Source: Asanoa sp. WMMD1127
GTDB taxonomy: Bacteria; Actinomycetota; Actinomycetes; Mycobacteriales; Micromonosporaceae
DNA: 64,000 bases
Assembly (NCBI RefSeq): GCF_029626225.1
Contig: NZ_JARUBP010000001.1
Location: forward strand, 2,852,001-2,916,000
Direction of reading: 5' to 3'
The first letter of the stretch is position 1. The number at the start of each line of letters is the position of its first letter. A program made the translations under genes and the position numbers. Shown piece by piece: positions 8,156 to 17,669 of the stretch. The notes below the pieces were generated by a model. It was not told the origin of the DNA. It saw only the letters and a list, made by a program, of their open reading frames with translations, and did not search any database.

Positions 8156-9330
8156 TCGGACTCGATGATCCGGAGAACTTCGGGCGCGGCGAACACGCGC
8201 CCGTAGCGGCGACCGGTGCGCTCCCGAAGTATGCCGAGTTGAACGAGGCGGTTGATGGCCTTGTTGGCACCCGGATATGTCGCGTTGTAACGCGCCGCCG
8301 CGACCTTCGGGGTCAACAGTGGATATCCGATCAAGTCCTCGGTGATCGCGGAGACCAGCCGCCCTGAGGCGTCCGAACTTCGGATGGTGTTGAGCGCGCG
8401 GTCGCGCCAGTCGTGGAGTGCTTCGATCTTGGTAACGGCGCGGGCTGCTTGCGCTCTCGCCGCTTCGCTGAAGAACCTGACCCACGCGTCGAATTCACCG
8501 GTGATGCTGCACTGGAGTAAATGATCCTGGTAATCACGACGTCGCCGCTCCAGCCATGGCGACAAGTTCAGGAGGGGAAACCGAAGCTCCCCTGCTATCG
8601 CCAACTGCAGCACGCACACGAGCCGGCCAAGGCGGCCGTTGCCGTCGTTGAACGGATGCAGCGTCTCGAACTGGTAGTGACCGAGAGCCATCTTGACGAT
8701 GATTGGGTAGCTGTCGACGCTGTTGATCCACTCAGCCCACCCCTCCACGCCTGCTCTGAGCTGGTCACCCGGCGGTGGAGGGACAAATCGCGCGTCGGTG
8801 ACTCGTCCGCCGTCAGTTCCGATGAAGACCTGAGTCGTACGAACGCGGCCGGCTTCACTGGTGTCCGCGCGCGTTCCGCGGACCAGAACTCGTTGGAGGC
8901 CCTCCAGCATGCCAACGGTGATGGGTTTGTCCTCAACCCATTGAAACGCCATCTCTGCCGCTTCGACGTAGTTGACGACCTCCGCGACTGAGGCCGACAG
9001 CTCGTCTCGGTCCAGAAAGTCGGCTTCGAGAACGTCGTCCAGGGCGGCGAACGTTCCTTCCAAGGCTGAGGTGCTGACCGCCTCGCGGCGGATGGCCGGA
9101 CGCGCCAGGAGTGCGGGATTGGGAAGCCGTAGGGCCGCTTGATCGAGGCGGGCAACCGCCGCCGTGGCCTGGGTGACCGCGAGGTAGGTCTCCTGCGACA
9201 AAGGCAAGGTCGATGGCAGCGGATGTGGCAGGAACGCGACGTGATCGTACTGTTCGTCGTATCTGGGGTCCCAGCCGCTGATCTGGACAAGCTCCCCGAC
9301 AGGGGATGTTTCGAACGGCTTCGCAAGCAC
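8152..9330 (-). CDS. Fic-domain AMPylase-type protein, class II
   Basis: A 392-residue Fic protein. The active-site motif HPFNDGNGRLGR (residues 225-236) is complete, so nucleotidyl transfer is expected. An N-terminal Fic_N region carries TSALEG (87-92), which matches the (S/T)xxxE(G/N) inhibitory helix of class II enzymes, so the protein should autoinhibit rather than need an antitoxin. The C-terminal 60 residues resemble a winged helix (PLLTPKVAAARYN, KAINRLVQLGILRE). The gene is visibly less GC-rich than its neighbours, and its upstream region (about 9331-9375) is AT-rich. Both features suggest recent transfer. The target protein cannot be inferred. Confidence 0.88.
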   Translation of the reverse strand: MLAKPFETSPVGELVQISGWDPRYDEQYDHVAFLPHPLPSTLPLSQETYLAVTQATAAVARLDQAALRLPNPALLARPAIRREAVSTSALEGTFAALDDVLEADFLDRDELSASVAEVVNYVEAAEMAFQWVEDKPITVGMLEGLQRVLVRGTRADTSEAGRVRTTQVFIGTDGGRVTDARFVPPPPGDQLRAGVEGWAEWINSVDSYPIIVKMALGHYQFETLHPFNDGNGRLGRLVCVLQLAIAGELRFPLLNLSPWLERRRRDYQDHLLQCSITGEFDAWVRFFSEAARAQAARAVTKIEALHDWRDRALNTIRSSDASGRLVSAITEDLIGYPLLTPKVAAARYNATYPGANKAINRLVQLGILRERTGRRYGRVFAAPEVLRIIESD

Positions 9331-9452
9331 GAATTAAACTATCGCGTCCCAAAGTTTATTTCTAGTCCGTCAAATGAAACTCGCGCTGAGGTCGTCGCTG
9401 GGACGGGTGGGGCTGGTGTGGCTTGTCGGACCCGCGTGGTTCGATGGGCGGC

Positions 9453-12400
9453 ATGCAGGCGTACCGGCTGGTTCGCCGGGCGCCCGCGCCGGAGGAGCCT
9501 CGGGCCGACCGGCTCGACCCCCTTCAGGCCAACGTGGTCGCGCACACCGACGGCCCGTTGCTGGTCTTCGGCGGCCCCGGCACGGGCAAGACCAGCACCC
9601 TGGTCGAGGCCGTGGCGGCCCGGGTGGCGTCCGGTGTGGATCCCGAGCGGGTGCTGGCGCTGACGTTCAGCCGGCGCGGCGCCGGCGCGTTGCGTGACCG
9701 GATCGAGGCGCGGATCGCCGCCGGCGACGGCCGGGTCGTCCACGAGCCGCTGGTCCGCACGTTCCCCGCCTACGCGTTCGGCATCCTGCGCCGGGCCGCC
9801 GCCCTGCGCGGCGAGCCGTCCCCCCGCCTGCTCACCGGGCCCGAGCAGGACCTGGTGATCCGCGAGCTGCTCGACGTAGTCGGCCCCGACGGTGAAGCGG
9901 ACGACCCGATCGGCTGGCCCGAGCACCTGCGGCCGGCGCTGCGCACCCGGGCCTTCGCCGAGCAGCTGCGTGACCTGCTGATGCGGGCCGCGGAGCGGGG
10001 GATCGGCCCGGTCGAGCTGGCCCGGCTCGGCGAGCGGCTCGGGCGTGACGACTGGCCGGCGGCGGCCCGGTTCCTGCGCGAATACGTGGCCGTGCTGGCG
10101 CTGCGCGACGTGACCACCCGCGGCTCGGTCGCCTACGACGCGGCCGAGCTGGTGCGGGCCGCGACCGGGCTGCTCGACGACGACCCGGAGCTGCTCGCCG
10201 CCGAGCGGGGCCGGCTCGACATCGTCTACGTCGACGAGCTCGCCGACACCGACCCGGCCCAGCTCGACCTGCTGCACCGCGTGGCCGGTGGCGGCCTGCC
10301 CCTGGTGGCGTTCGCCGACCCCGATTCCTCGACGTTCGCCTTCCGGGGCGCCGACCCGGCCGGGGTGGCGGGCTTCGCCCACCGGTTCCGCACCGCCTCG
10401 GGCGCCGTCGCGCGTACCCTCACGCTGCGCACCGACTACCGCTCGGCCGGGCCGCTGTTCGAGGCCACCGGCCGGGTCGCCCGCCGGCTGCGGGGCCCGG
10501 TCGGCCATCGCCGCGCCCTGCCCGCCCCCGACGCGCCGCCCGGCTCGGTCGAGGTGCGCACGTTCCGCTCCCGCACGAGCGAGGCCGCGTTCCTCGCGCA
10601 CGCGCTGCGCGAGGCGCACCTGCTCGACGGTGTGCCGTGGTCGCGGATGGCGGTGCTGATGAGGTCGACCACGCTGCAGCTGCCGGCGCTGCAGCGGGCC
10701 CTGCACTCGGCCGGCGTGCCGACCGTGGTGCACGCCGAAGACCTGCCGCTGCACCAGCAGCCGGCGGTCGCGCCGCTGCTGCTCCTGCTGCGCTGCGCGC
10801 TCGAGCCGGAGCGGCTCGACGAGGAGGCGGCGGTAGCCCTGCTGCACTCGCCGCTAGGTGGCGCCGACCCGCTCGCCGAGCGCCGCCTGCGCCAGGGCCT
10901 GCGGACCCTCGCCCTCGCCGCCGGCGACCGGCGGCCCTCCGGCGAGCTGCTGGTCGAGGCGCTGCGCGACCCGGCCGAGCTGGCCGCCGTCGAGCGCCGC
11001 TGGGCCGCGCCGGCCAAGTCGGTCGCCCGGCTGCTCGCCACGGCCCGCGAGGCCGCCGCCGAGCCCGCCGCCACCGCCGAGGACGTGCTCTGGGCGCTGT
11101 GGCGGGCGACCGGTCTGGGCGAGAGGTGGTACGGCGCGATCGTCCGGGCCGGCCGCGCCACCGGCGAGCCCGACAACGGCCCGCGCTGGCGGGCGGCCGC
11201 GGCCGATCGTGACCTCGACGCGGTGGTGGTGCTCTTCGACGCGGCCGCGCGGTTCGTCGACCGGCTGCCCGGCGCCCGCACCGAGGTGTTCCTCGACCAC
11301 GTGCTGGGCCAGCAGCTCCCGGCCGACACGATCGCGCCGAGCGCCGACCGGGGCGCGGCCGTGCGACTGCTGACCGCCCACGCGGCCAAGGGTCTCGAGT
11401 GGGACCTGGTGGCGGTGGCCGGCGTGCAGGAGGGTGTCTGGCCCGACCTGCGGCTGCGCGGCACGCTGCTCGGCTCGGAGCGGCTGGTCGACGTGGTGTC
11501 CGGGCGGGCCGACGAGACCGGGGTGGCCGCGTCGCTGGTCGGTCAGGCGTCGGCGCTGCTCGACGAGGAGCGCCGGCTGTTCTACGTGGCCGTCACCCGC
11601 GCCCGGCACCGGCTGCTGGTCTCCGCCGTCAACTCGTCGGCCGTGGGCGGCGCCGACCACGAGGAGCAGCCGAGCCGGTTCCTGCACGAGCTGCTGGGGC
11701 CGGGTGGCGGCGGCGAAGGCGAGGCGCCCGACGAGCCACCCCCGGACGAGCCGCCCCCGGGCGGCGAGCCCGACGACGATCTGCCGCCGGACCCCGACGA
11801 CCTGCCGGTGGACGCCGACGGCCGGGTGGTCTGGCCCGACGACGAGTGGCCCGAGGTCACCCCGCCCGGCGGCGCCGCGCGGGCCCCGGCGCCCCGCGAG
11901 GCGGTCGACGACGACACCGACGACCTGCCGCTGGCCCGGCCGCCACGGGCGATGACGCTGCCCGCGTTGGTCGCCGAGCTGCGTACCGCCGCCACCGACC
12001 CCGCCGCGTCACCCGGCCGGCGGCACGCCGCGGCGGCCGAGCTGGCCCGCCTCGCCGCCGCCGGCGTGCCGGGCGCCCACCCCGACGACTGGTGGGGACT
12101 GCGCCCGCTCTCCGACGACCGCCCGCTGGCCGACGAGGGCGAGCCGGTGCGGGTCACGCCGTCCACCATGGAGAGCGCGCTGCGGTGCAGCCTGCGCTGG
12201 CTGCTCGAGCGGCACGGCGGCGCCGGTCCGGCCACCGCGGCGCAGGGCATCGGCAACCTCGTCCACGCGGCGGCGATGCTGGCCGAGGACGCGGCGGCCG
12301 ACCGCGAGCGACTGATCGAATACGTGTCGGCCCGGTTCGACGCCATCGACCTGGCCGCGCGCTGGCTGGCCGGCTCCGAGCGCGAGCGGGCCGAGGCGAT

Positions 12401-12917
12401 GGTCGACAAGCTGCTGGTCTGGCTGGCCGCCAACCCGCGCCGGCTGCTGGCGATCGAGCAGGAGTTCGCGGTCCGGCTCAACGACCCCACGCGCGACATC
12501 GAGCTGCGCGGCCGGGTCGACCGGCTCGAGGTCGACGCCGAGGGCCGGCTGGTCGTGGTCGACCTCAAGACCGGCCGCACCAGCTCGACCAGCGAAGATC
12601 TGGCCGAGCATCCGCAGCTCGCGGCCTACCAGGCGGCGGTGCAGGCGGGCGCGTTCGACGCGCACGGCTCGCAGCCCGGCGGCGCGGCCCTGGTGCAGCT
12701 GGGCACCAGCGCCAAGGCGGCCAAGGAGCAGGTCCAGCCGTCGCTGGCCGAGCACGACGACCCGGGCTGGGCCCAGGCGCTGGTGCGCCGCACCGCCGAC
12801 ACGATGGCCGCGTCGACGTTCCACGCGATCGCCAACAGCCGCTGCCGGGTGTGCCCGGTGCGCACGAGCTGCCCGATCTCGGGCAAGGGACGCCAGGTCG
12901 TGGAGCCGCCGTCGTGA
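9453..12917 (+). CDS. adnA: ATP-dependent helicase-nuclease AdnA-like subunit
   Basis: About 1154 residues: UvrD-like motor followed by a RecB-type nuclease. Walker A is GGPGTGKT (residues 40-47) and motif II reads DELADTD rather than the usual DEFQDT. A low-complexity acidic Pro/Asp linker (about 750-830) joins the motor to a nuclease with GRVDRLEVD and VVDLKTG. Four cysteines (one in ALRCSLRW about 910, three in CRVCPVRTSC about 1130) match the iron-sulfur nuclease staple of AddB/AdnA proteins. The family resects double-strand breaks as an AdnAB heterodimer. The GTGA overlap with the next gene supports co-translation. Start 9453 is uncertain; 9444 and 9423 are in frame. Confidence 0.87.
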   Translation: MQAYRLVRRAPAPEEPRADRLDPLQANVVAHTDGPLLVFGGPGTGKTSTLVEAVAARVASGVDPERVLALTFSRRGAGALRDRIEARIAAGDGRVVHEPLVRTFPAYAFGILRRAAALRGEPSPRLLTGPEQDLVIRELLDVVGPDGEADDPIGWPEHLRPALRTRAFAEQLRDLLMRAAERGIGPVELARLGERLGRDDWPAAARFLREYVAVLALRDVTTRGSVAYDAAELVRAATGLLDDDPELLAAERGRLDIVYVDELADTDPAQLDLLHRVAGGGLPLVAFADPDSSTFAFRGADPAGVAGFAHRFRTASGAVARTLTLRTDYRSAGPLFEATGRVARRLRGPVGHRRALPAPDAPPGSVEVRTFRSRTSEAAFLAHALREAHLLDGVPWSRMAVLMRSTTLQLPALQRALHSAGVPTVVHAEDLPLHQQPAVAPLLLLLRCALEPERLDEEAAVALLHSPLGGADPLAERRLRQGLRTLALAAGDRRPSGELLVEALRDPAELAAVERRWAAPAKSVARLLATAREAAAEPAATAEDVLWALWRATGLGERWYGAIVRAGRATGEPDNGPRWRAAAADRDLDAVVVLFDAAARFVDRLPGARTEVFLDHVLGQQLPADTIAPSADRGAAVRLLTAHAAKGLEWDLVAVAGVQEGVWPDLRLRGTLLGSERLVDVVSGRADETGVAASLVGQASALLDEERRLFYVAVTRARHRLLVSAVNSSAVGGADHEEQPSRFLHELLGPGGGGEGEAPDEPPPDEPPPGGEPDDDLPPDPDDLPVDADGRVVWPDDEWPEVTPPGGAARAPAPREAVDDDTDDLPLARPPRAMTLPALVAELRTAATDPAASPGRRHAAAAELARLAAAGVPGAHPDDWWGLRPLSDDRPLADEGEPVRVTPSTMESALRCSLRWLLERHGGAGPATAAQGIGNLVHAAAMLAEDAAADRERLIEYVSARFDAIDLAARWLAGSERERAEAMVDKLLVWLAANPRRLLAIEQEFAVRLNDPTRDIELRGRVDRLEVDAEGRLVVVDLKTGRTSSTSEDLAEHPQLAAYQAAVQAGAFDAHGSQPGGAALVQLGTSAKAAKEQVQPSLAEHDDPGWAQALVRRTADTMAASTFHAIANSRCRVCPVRTSCPISGKGRQVVEPPS

Positions 12918-15900
12918 GCCAGCCGTCGTTGTTCGCCACCGCGCCCGCCCCGCGCCGGGCCGCGTCGGCCGGGCCCCGCTACACGCCGGTCGAGCTGGCC
13001 CGCCTGCTCGGCATGCGCTACGCGCCGACACCCGAGCAGTCCGCGATCATCTCCGCCCCGGTCGAGCCGCTGATGGTCGTGGCCGGCGCCGGTTCGGGCA
13101 AGACCGAGACGATGGCAGCCCGGGTGGTCTGGTTGGTGGCCAACGGCTACGCCACCCCCGACCAGATCCTCGGCCTCACCTTCACCCGCAAGGCGGCCGG
13201 CGAGCTCGCCCACCGGGTGCGGATGCGGCTCGGCCAGCTGGTACGCCGGCTCGGGCGGGCCGGCGACCTGTCCGGCGAGGCGACCATCTCGACCTATCAC
13301 TCGTACGCCGCCCGGGTCGTCACCGAGCACGGCCTGCGCTCGGGATACGAGCCGGCGACGCGGCTGCTGACCGAGGCGTCCCGCTGGCAGATCGTCGACC
13401 TGATCGTCCGCAACTACGACGGCGACATGTCCGATGTGGAGCGGGCGGCCAGCACGGTCACCGACGCCGTCCTCGCGCTCTCGGCCGAGCTGGCCGAGCA
13501 CCTGGTCACGCCCGACGAGCTGGCCGGCTGGACGGGCCGGTTCTTCGCCGAGGTGCAGGGCCGGCCCGGTCGGGTCTACGCCGACGTCAAGAAGGCCCTC
13601 GGCACCCAGCAGGCCCGGCTGGCCCTGCTGCCGATGGTGCGCGCGTTCGCGCAGCGCAAGCTCGACTTCGAGGCGATGGACTTCGGCGACCAGATGGCCC
13701 GGGCGGCGCTGGTCGCCCGCGACCATCCCGAGGTGGGCACGATCGAGCGGGCCCGCTACCCGATCGTGCTGCTCGACGAGTTCCAGGACACCAGCCACGC
13801 CCAGGTGGTGCTGCTGCGCTCGCTGTTCGGCGGCGGCCACCCGGTGACCGCGGTCGGCGACCCCTGCCAGTCCATCTACGGCTGGCGTGGGGCGAGCGCG
13901 GGCACGCTCGAGCGGTTCCCGCACGAGTTCGCCCGCGCCGACGGCCGGCCGGCCCGGTCGCTGACGCTGACCACGAGCTGGCGCAACCGGCCCGAGATCC
14001 TCGGCGTCGCCAACCAGCTCTCCGCGCCGCTGCGGGCCGCCGGCGCCCAGGTCGCCGAGCTCGCACCGGCCTACAGTGTCGACGAGCCGATCCGCGGCCG
14101 GGCCACCGTCCACTGTGCCCTGCTGCCGACCGTGGCCGACGAGGCGGGCTGGATCGCCGACAGCGTGCTGGCCGCCTGGCGCGGCGCCGCCCGGATGGCC
14201 GACGCGCTGCCCGAGGACATCCCGCTGGAGCGCCGGCCCACCACCGCCGTGCTGGTCCGGGTGCGCAGCCAGATCCCGATGATCGAAAACGCGCTGCGCT
14301 CCCGCGGCCTGCCGGTCGAGGTGGTCGGCCTCGGCGGCCTGCTCGACACCCCCGAGGTCCGCGACGTGGTCAGCACGCTGCGGGTGCTCGCCGACCCGAC
14401 CGACGGCGCGTCGCTGCTGCGGCTGCTGACCGGCGCCCGCTGGCGGATCGGCCCCCGCGACCTGGTGGCCCTGCACCGGCGGTCCCGCTCGATCGCGGCG
14501 GCCCGGCGCGACCTGGCGGCGCCCGAGGGCGAGGATCCGGTCGTCCCGGACGCGCTCGACGAGGCGACCCTGGTCGAGGCGCTGGCCGATCTCGGCCCGG
14601 CCCAGCTCTACTCCGCCGAGGGCTATGCCCGGCTCCACGCGTACGGCCATGAGCTGGCCCTGCTCCGTTATCGCATCGACCAGCCGCTGCCCGACCTGAT
14701 CGCCGACGTCGAACGGACCATCGGGCTCGACGTCGAGGTCGCGGTCCGCGCCGGCACCGGCGGCCGGGGCGGCGACGCCGGGCTGGCCCGCGGCCACCTC
14801 GACGCCCTCGGCGACGTGGCGGCCCGGTTCGCCCGCGACAGCGACGGCGGCGCCCTGCCCGGCTTCCTGGCCTATCTCGCGGCGGCCGAGGACGAGGAGC
14901 GCGGCCTCGAACCCGGTGAGGTCGAGGTGGTCGAGGGCGCCGTCCAGGTGCTGACGGCGCACGCCGCCAAGGGTCTCGAGTGGGACGTGGTCGCGGTGGC
15001 CGGCCTGACCCGCGGCGTCTGGCCCGGCGTGGCCCGGTCGTCCGACCACTACCTGCACGGGCTGGGAGTGCTGCCGTTCCCGCTGCGCGGCGACGCCGGC
15101 GGGCTGCCCCGCTTCCCGCTCGACGACGCCGGCGACCAGCGCGAGGTGATGGCGGCGCTGACCGAGTTCACCGACGAGTGGAAGGCCCACGACGAGCGCG
15201 AGGAGCGCCGGCTGGCCTATGTGGCCGTCACCCGGCCGCGACGGCTGCTGCTCTGCTCCGGCTACTGGTGGGGCGAGGGCGTCAAGCGCCCGCGCGGGCC
15301 GTCCCGGTTCCTGGTCGAGGTGCACGACGCCTGCGTCGCCGGGGGCGGCGAGGTCGACGCGTGGGCGCCGGAGCCGGCCGGCGAGGCAAACCCGCTGGCC
15401 GACGAGACGCCGCGCGCCGAGTGGCCGGGCGACCCGCTCGGGCCGCGCCGCCCGGCGATGACCGAGGCGGCGGCCGTCGTCCGCCGGCTGATGACCGAAC
15501 CCGACGCCGACGCGCTGCTCGACCCGGAGGCCGCCGACGACGCCGACCGCTGGCGCCGCGAGGTCGACCTCCTGCTCGCCGAACGCGACCGGCTGGTCCG
15601 CGGCCCCGGTCCGCTCGAGGTGGTGCTACCCGACCACCTGACCGTCTCGCAACTCGTCCTGCTGCAGCGCGACCCGCAGGCGCTGGCCCGCACGCTGCGC
15701 CGCCCGATGCCGTCCCGACCCGACCCGTACGCCCGCCGGGGCACCGCCTTCCACACCTGGCTCGAGCAACGGTTCGGCGCCGTCCGGCTGCTCGACGTCG
15801 ACGAGCTGCCCGGCGCGGCCGACGAGGACGCGGCGCCCGACGAGGCGCTGGCCGAGCTGCAGGAGCTCTTCCTCGCCAGCGACTGGGCCGACCGCACCCC

Positions 15901-16228
15901 GGTCGAGGTCGAGGTGCCGTTCGCCACGGCCGTGGGCGGCGTCGTGCTGCGCGGCCGCATGGACGCCGTCTTCGCCGACCCCGGCGGGCGCTTCGACGTC
16001 GTCGACTGGAAGACCGGCCGCCGCCCGACCGGCGCCGACGAGCGGGCGGCCGCGATCCAGCTGGCCGCCTACCGCCTGGCCTGGGCCACCCTGGCCGGCG
16101 TGCCGGTCGACCGGGTCCGCGCGGCCTTCCACTACGTCCGCGACGGCGAGACGGTCCGCCCGGTCGACCTGCTCGACGCCGACGGGCTGGCCGCCCTGGT
16201 CACCGCCCTACCGACCGTGGCGACCTGA
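12914..16228 (+). CDS. adnB: ATP-dependent helicase-nuclease AdnB-like subunit
   Basis: 1104 residues, the length of mycobacterial AdnB. N-terminal UvrD-type motor: GAGSGKT (58-64), LTFTRKAAGELAHRVR, a canonical DEFQDTS motif II (about 288-294), GDPCQSIYGWRGA and 'VLTAHAAKGLEWDVV'. C-terminal RecB-like nuclease with GRMDAVFADPGGRFDVVDWKTGRRP (about 1015-1040). Unlike AdnA, no four-cysteine cluster is visible. The GTG start overlaps the adnA stop by four bases. The gene order and sizes match Rv3202c-Rv3201c, where the complex is a DNA end-resection motor. The 3' end overlaps the convergent TetR gene by 29 bases. Confidence 0.9.
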   Translation: MSQPSLFATAPAPRRAASAGPRYTPVELARLLGMRYAPTPEQSAIISAPVEPLMVVAGAGSGKTETMAARVVWLVANGYATPDQILGLTFTRKAAGELAHRVRMRLGQLVRRLGRAGDLSGEATISTYHSYAARVVTEHGLRSGYEPATRLLTEASRWQIVDLIVRNYDGDMSDVERAASTVTDAVLALSAELAEHLVTPDELAGWTGRFFAEVQGRPGRVYADVKKALGTQQARLALLPMVRAFAQRKLDFEAMDFGDQMARAALVARDHPEVGTIERARYPIVLLDEFQDTSHAQVVLLRSLFGGGHPVTAVGDPCQSIYGWRGASAGTLERFPHEFARADGRPARSLTLTTSWRNRPEILGVANQLSAPLRAAGAQVAELAPAYSVDEPIRGRATVHCALLPTVADEAGWIADSVLAAWRGAARMADALPEDIPLERRPTTAVLVRVRSQIPMIENALRSRGLPVEVVGLGGLLDTPEVRDVVSTLRVLADPTDGASLLRLLTGARWRIGPRDLVALHRRSRSIAAARRDLAAPEGEDPVVPDALDEATLVEALADLGPAQLYSAEGYARLHAYGHELALLRYRIDQPLPDLIADVERTIGLDVEVAVRAGTGGRGGDAGLARGHLDALGDVAARFARDSDGGALPGFLAYLAAAEDEERGLEPGEVEVVEGAVQVLTAHAAKGLEWDVVAVAGLTRGVWPGVARSSDHYLHGLGVLPFPLRGDAGGLPRFPLDDAGDQREVMAALTEFTDEWKAHDEREERRLAYVAVTRPRRLLLCSGYWWGEGVKRPRGPSRFLVEVHDACVAGGGEVDAWAPEPAGEANPLADETPRAEWPGDPLGPRRPAMTEAAAVVRRLMTEPDADALLDPEAADDADRWRREVDLLLAERDRLVRGPGPLEVVLPDHLTVSQLVLLQRDPQALARTLRRPMPSRPDPYARRGTAFHTWLEQRFGAVRLLDVDELPGAADEDAAPDEALAELQELFLASDWADRTPVEVEVPFATAVGGVVLRGRMDAVFADPGGRFDVVDWKTGRRPTGADERAAAIQLAAYRLAWATLAGVPVDRVRAAFHYVRDGETVRPVDLLDADGLAALVTALPTVAT

Positions 16229-16796
16229 TGGCGGCGACGGCCCGGTCATAGAGCTCGCCCAGGTCGGCCTGCCCGTCGGCGGCGATCCAGGCGTCGGACG
16301 CGGTGTCGACACAGGACAGCACCGCCGACACGATCGCGGAGGCGGCGAACGCGGCGTCGGGTCCGGCGATGTGCCGGGCGACCAGCGGCACGAGCGCGTC
16401 GCGCCAGTGCTGGCGCTTCTCGAAGAGGCGGGCGCGCAGCGACGGGGTCTCGTGCATCATGCGGGCGATGGCCAGGTCGGCCACCGGGTCGTTGAACGTC
16501 TCCGGCTGCGCGTCGACCAGCGCGCCCCGCAGCGCGTCCCACGGGTCCTCGCTGTCGGGTCGCACGGCCAGCGCCCGCGCGACGGCATCGCCGCGGGCGG
16601 CCAGGTCGCCCAGCAGCACGTCTTCCTTGCTGCCGAAATAGCGGAAGAACGAGCGGCGCGAAATGCCGACCGTCTCGACGATCTGGTCGACCGTCGTGGC
16701 GTCGAAGCCCTGCCGCACGAAGAGCGCGCGGGCCGTGGCGGAGATCTCCGAGCGGAGCGCGGCCCGCTGGCGCTCCCACGCGGTCGTCTTCGCCAT
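16200..16796 (-). CDS. TetR-family transcriptional regulator
   Basis: 198 residues with an N-terminal TetR helix-turn-helix: 'ARALFVRQGFDATTVDQIVETVGISRRSFFRYFGSKEDVL' aligns with the family signature at about residues 22-62. The rest is an all-helical ligand/dimer domain without identifiable ligand residues. It is divergent from the SDR gene with 63 bases between the starts, and that gap holds a 17-base perfect palindrome, so it probably represses itself and the SDR gene in response to a small molecule. The ATG was chosen as the only start ahead of the HTH with suitable spacing. Confidence 0.87.
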   Translation of the reverse strand: MAKTTAWERQRAALRSEISATARALFVRQGFDATTVDQIVETVGISRRSFFRYFGSKEDVLLGDLAARGDAVARALAVRPDSEDPWDALRGALVDAQPETFNDPVADLAIARMMHETPSLRARLFEKRQHWRDALVPLVARHIAGPDAAFAASAIVSAVLSCVDTASDAWIAADGQADLGELYDRAVAAIRSPRSVGR

Positions 16797-16823
16797 GGCA
16801 CCGATCTTACATACGATGTCATC

Positions 16824-16840
16824 TTGGCACTGAGTGCCAA
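16824..16840. promoter_or_regulatory. Palindromic operator candidate between TetR and SDR genes
   Basis: TTGGCACT-G-AGTGCCAA is an exact inverted repeat with a single central base, midway between two divergent start codons. A smaller ACAT-ACG-ATGT repeat lies just left of it (16810-16820). The TetR encoded next to it is the obvious candidate binder; this is inferred from position and symmetry only. Confidence 0.55.
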
Positions 16841-16859
16841 CTAGGCGTACGGTGTCGGC

Positions 16860-17669
16860 ATGGCCATCGCCTATGCCACCCAGACCGTCCTGATCACCGG
16901 CGCGAGCTCCGGCATCGGCCGCAGCTTCGCCGTCGCCCTCGCCGCTCGCGGGGCGGACCTCGTCCTCGTCGCCCGGCGCGCCGACCGGCTCGAGAGCCTC
17001 GCGGCCGAGCTGCGCGCGCGGCACGGCGTCACGGTGCACGCCATTCCCTTCGACCTGTCGGCGCCGTCGGCCGGCGCCGACCTGCGGGCCGCCACGACCG
17101 CGCGCGGCATCCGCTTGACGAGCCTCGTCAACAACGCCGGCTTCGGCTCGTTCGGCCCGTTCACCGACGAGGACCCGGCGCACCTCGCGCGGGAGATCGC
17201 CGTCGACGTCTCCGCGCCGGTCCAGCTCACCGCGGCGTTCCTGCCCGAGATCCTGGCGACGGGCGACGGCTTCGTCATCAACGTCGCCAGCCTGGCGGCC
17301 TACGCACCGTCGCCGCGGATGGCGGTCTACGGTGCCGCGAAGGCGTTCGTGCTCAGCTTCACCGAGGCGCTCTGGGCGGAGCTGCGCGGCACCGGCGTCA
17401 CCGTGTTCACCCTGTCGCCCGGGGCCACGAGCACCGAGTTCAACCAGGTCGTCGGCACCGACGACGCGACCGCCGGCGCACGGATGCGCGCTCCCGAGGC
17501 GGTGGTGGCCACCGCGCTCGCCCACCTCGACCGGTGCGACCCGGGCCCGAGCGTCGTCGACGGGCGCGGCAACCGGCTCAGCGCCGCCGCCGCACGCCTG
17601 CTTCCTCGTCGCACCACCGTCAGCCTGATGAGCCGCATCACCGATCCACGGCGGCGGGCCCGCGCCTAG
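16860..17669 (+). CDS. Short-chain dehydrogenase/reductase
   Basis: 269-residue classical SDR. The NAD(P)-binding motif is TGASSGIG (13-20), 'LVNNAGFG' is the NNAG motif, and the catalytic Ser144, Tyr157 and Lys161 (SLAAYAP, YGAAK) are in place. An Arg pair at the end of beta-2 (VARRADRL) favours NADP(H). Substrate unknown; the C-terminal 'RTTVSLMSRITDP' resembles the acyl or retinol-like SDR group. The start follows TACGGT by six bases with no Shine-Dalgarno, indicating a leaderless transcript. It is probably controlled by the divergent TetR protein. Its stop overlaps the M20 gene stop by 4 bases. Confidence 0.88.
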   Translation: MAIAYATQTVLITGASSGIGRSFAVALAARGADLVLVARRADRLESLAAELRARHGVTVHAIPFDLSAPSAGADLRAATTARGIRLTSLVNNAGFGSFGPFTDEDPAHLAREIAVDVSAPVQLTAAFLPEILATGDGFVINVASLAAYAPSPRMAVYGAAKAFVLSFTEALWAELRGTGVTVFTLSPGATSTEFNQVVGTDDATAGARMRAPEAVVATALAHLDRCDPGPSVVDGRGNRLSAAAARLLPRRTTVSLMSRITDPRRRARA

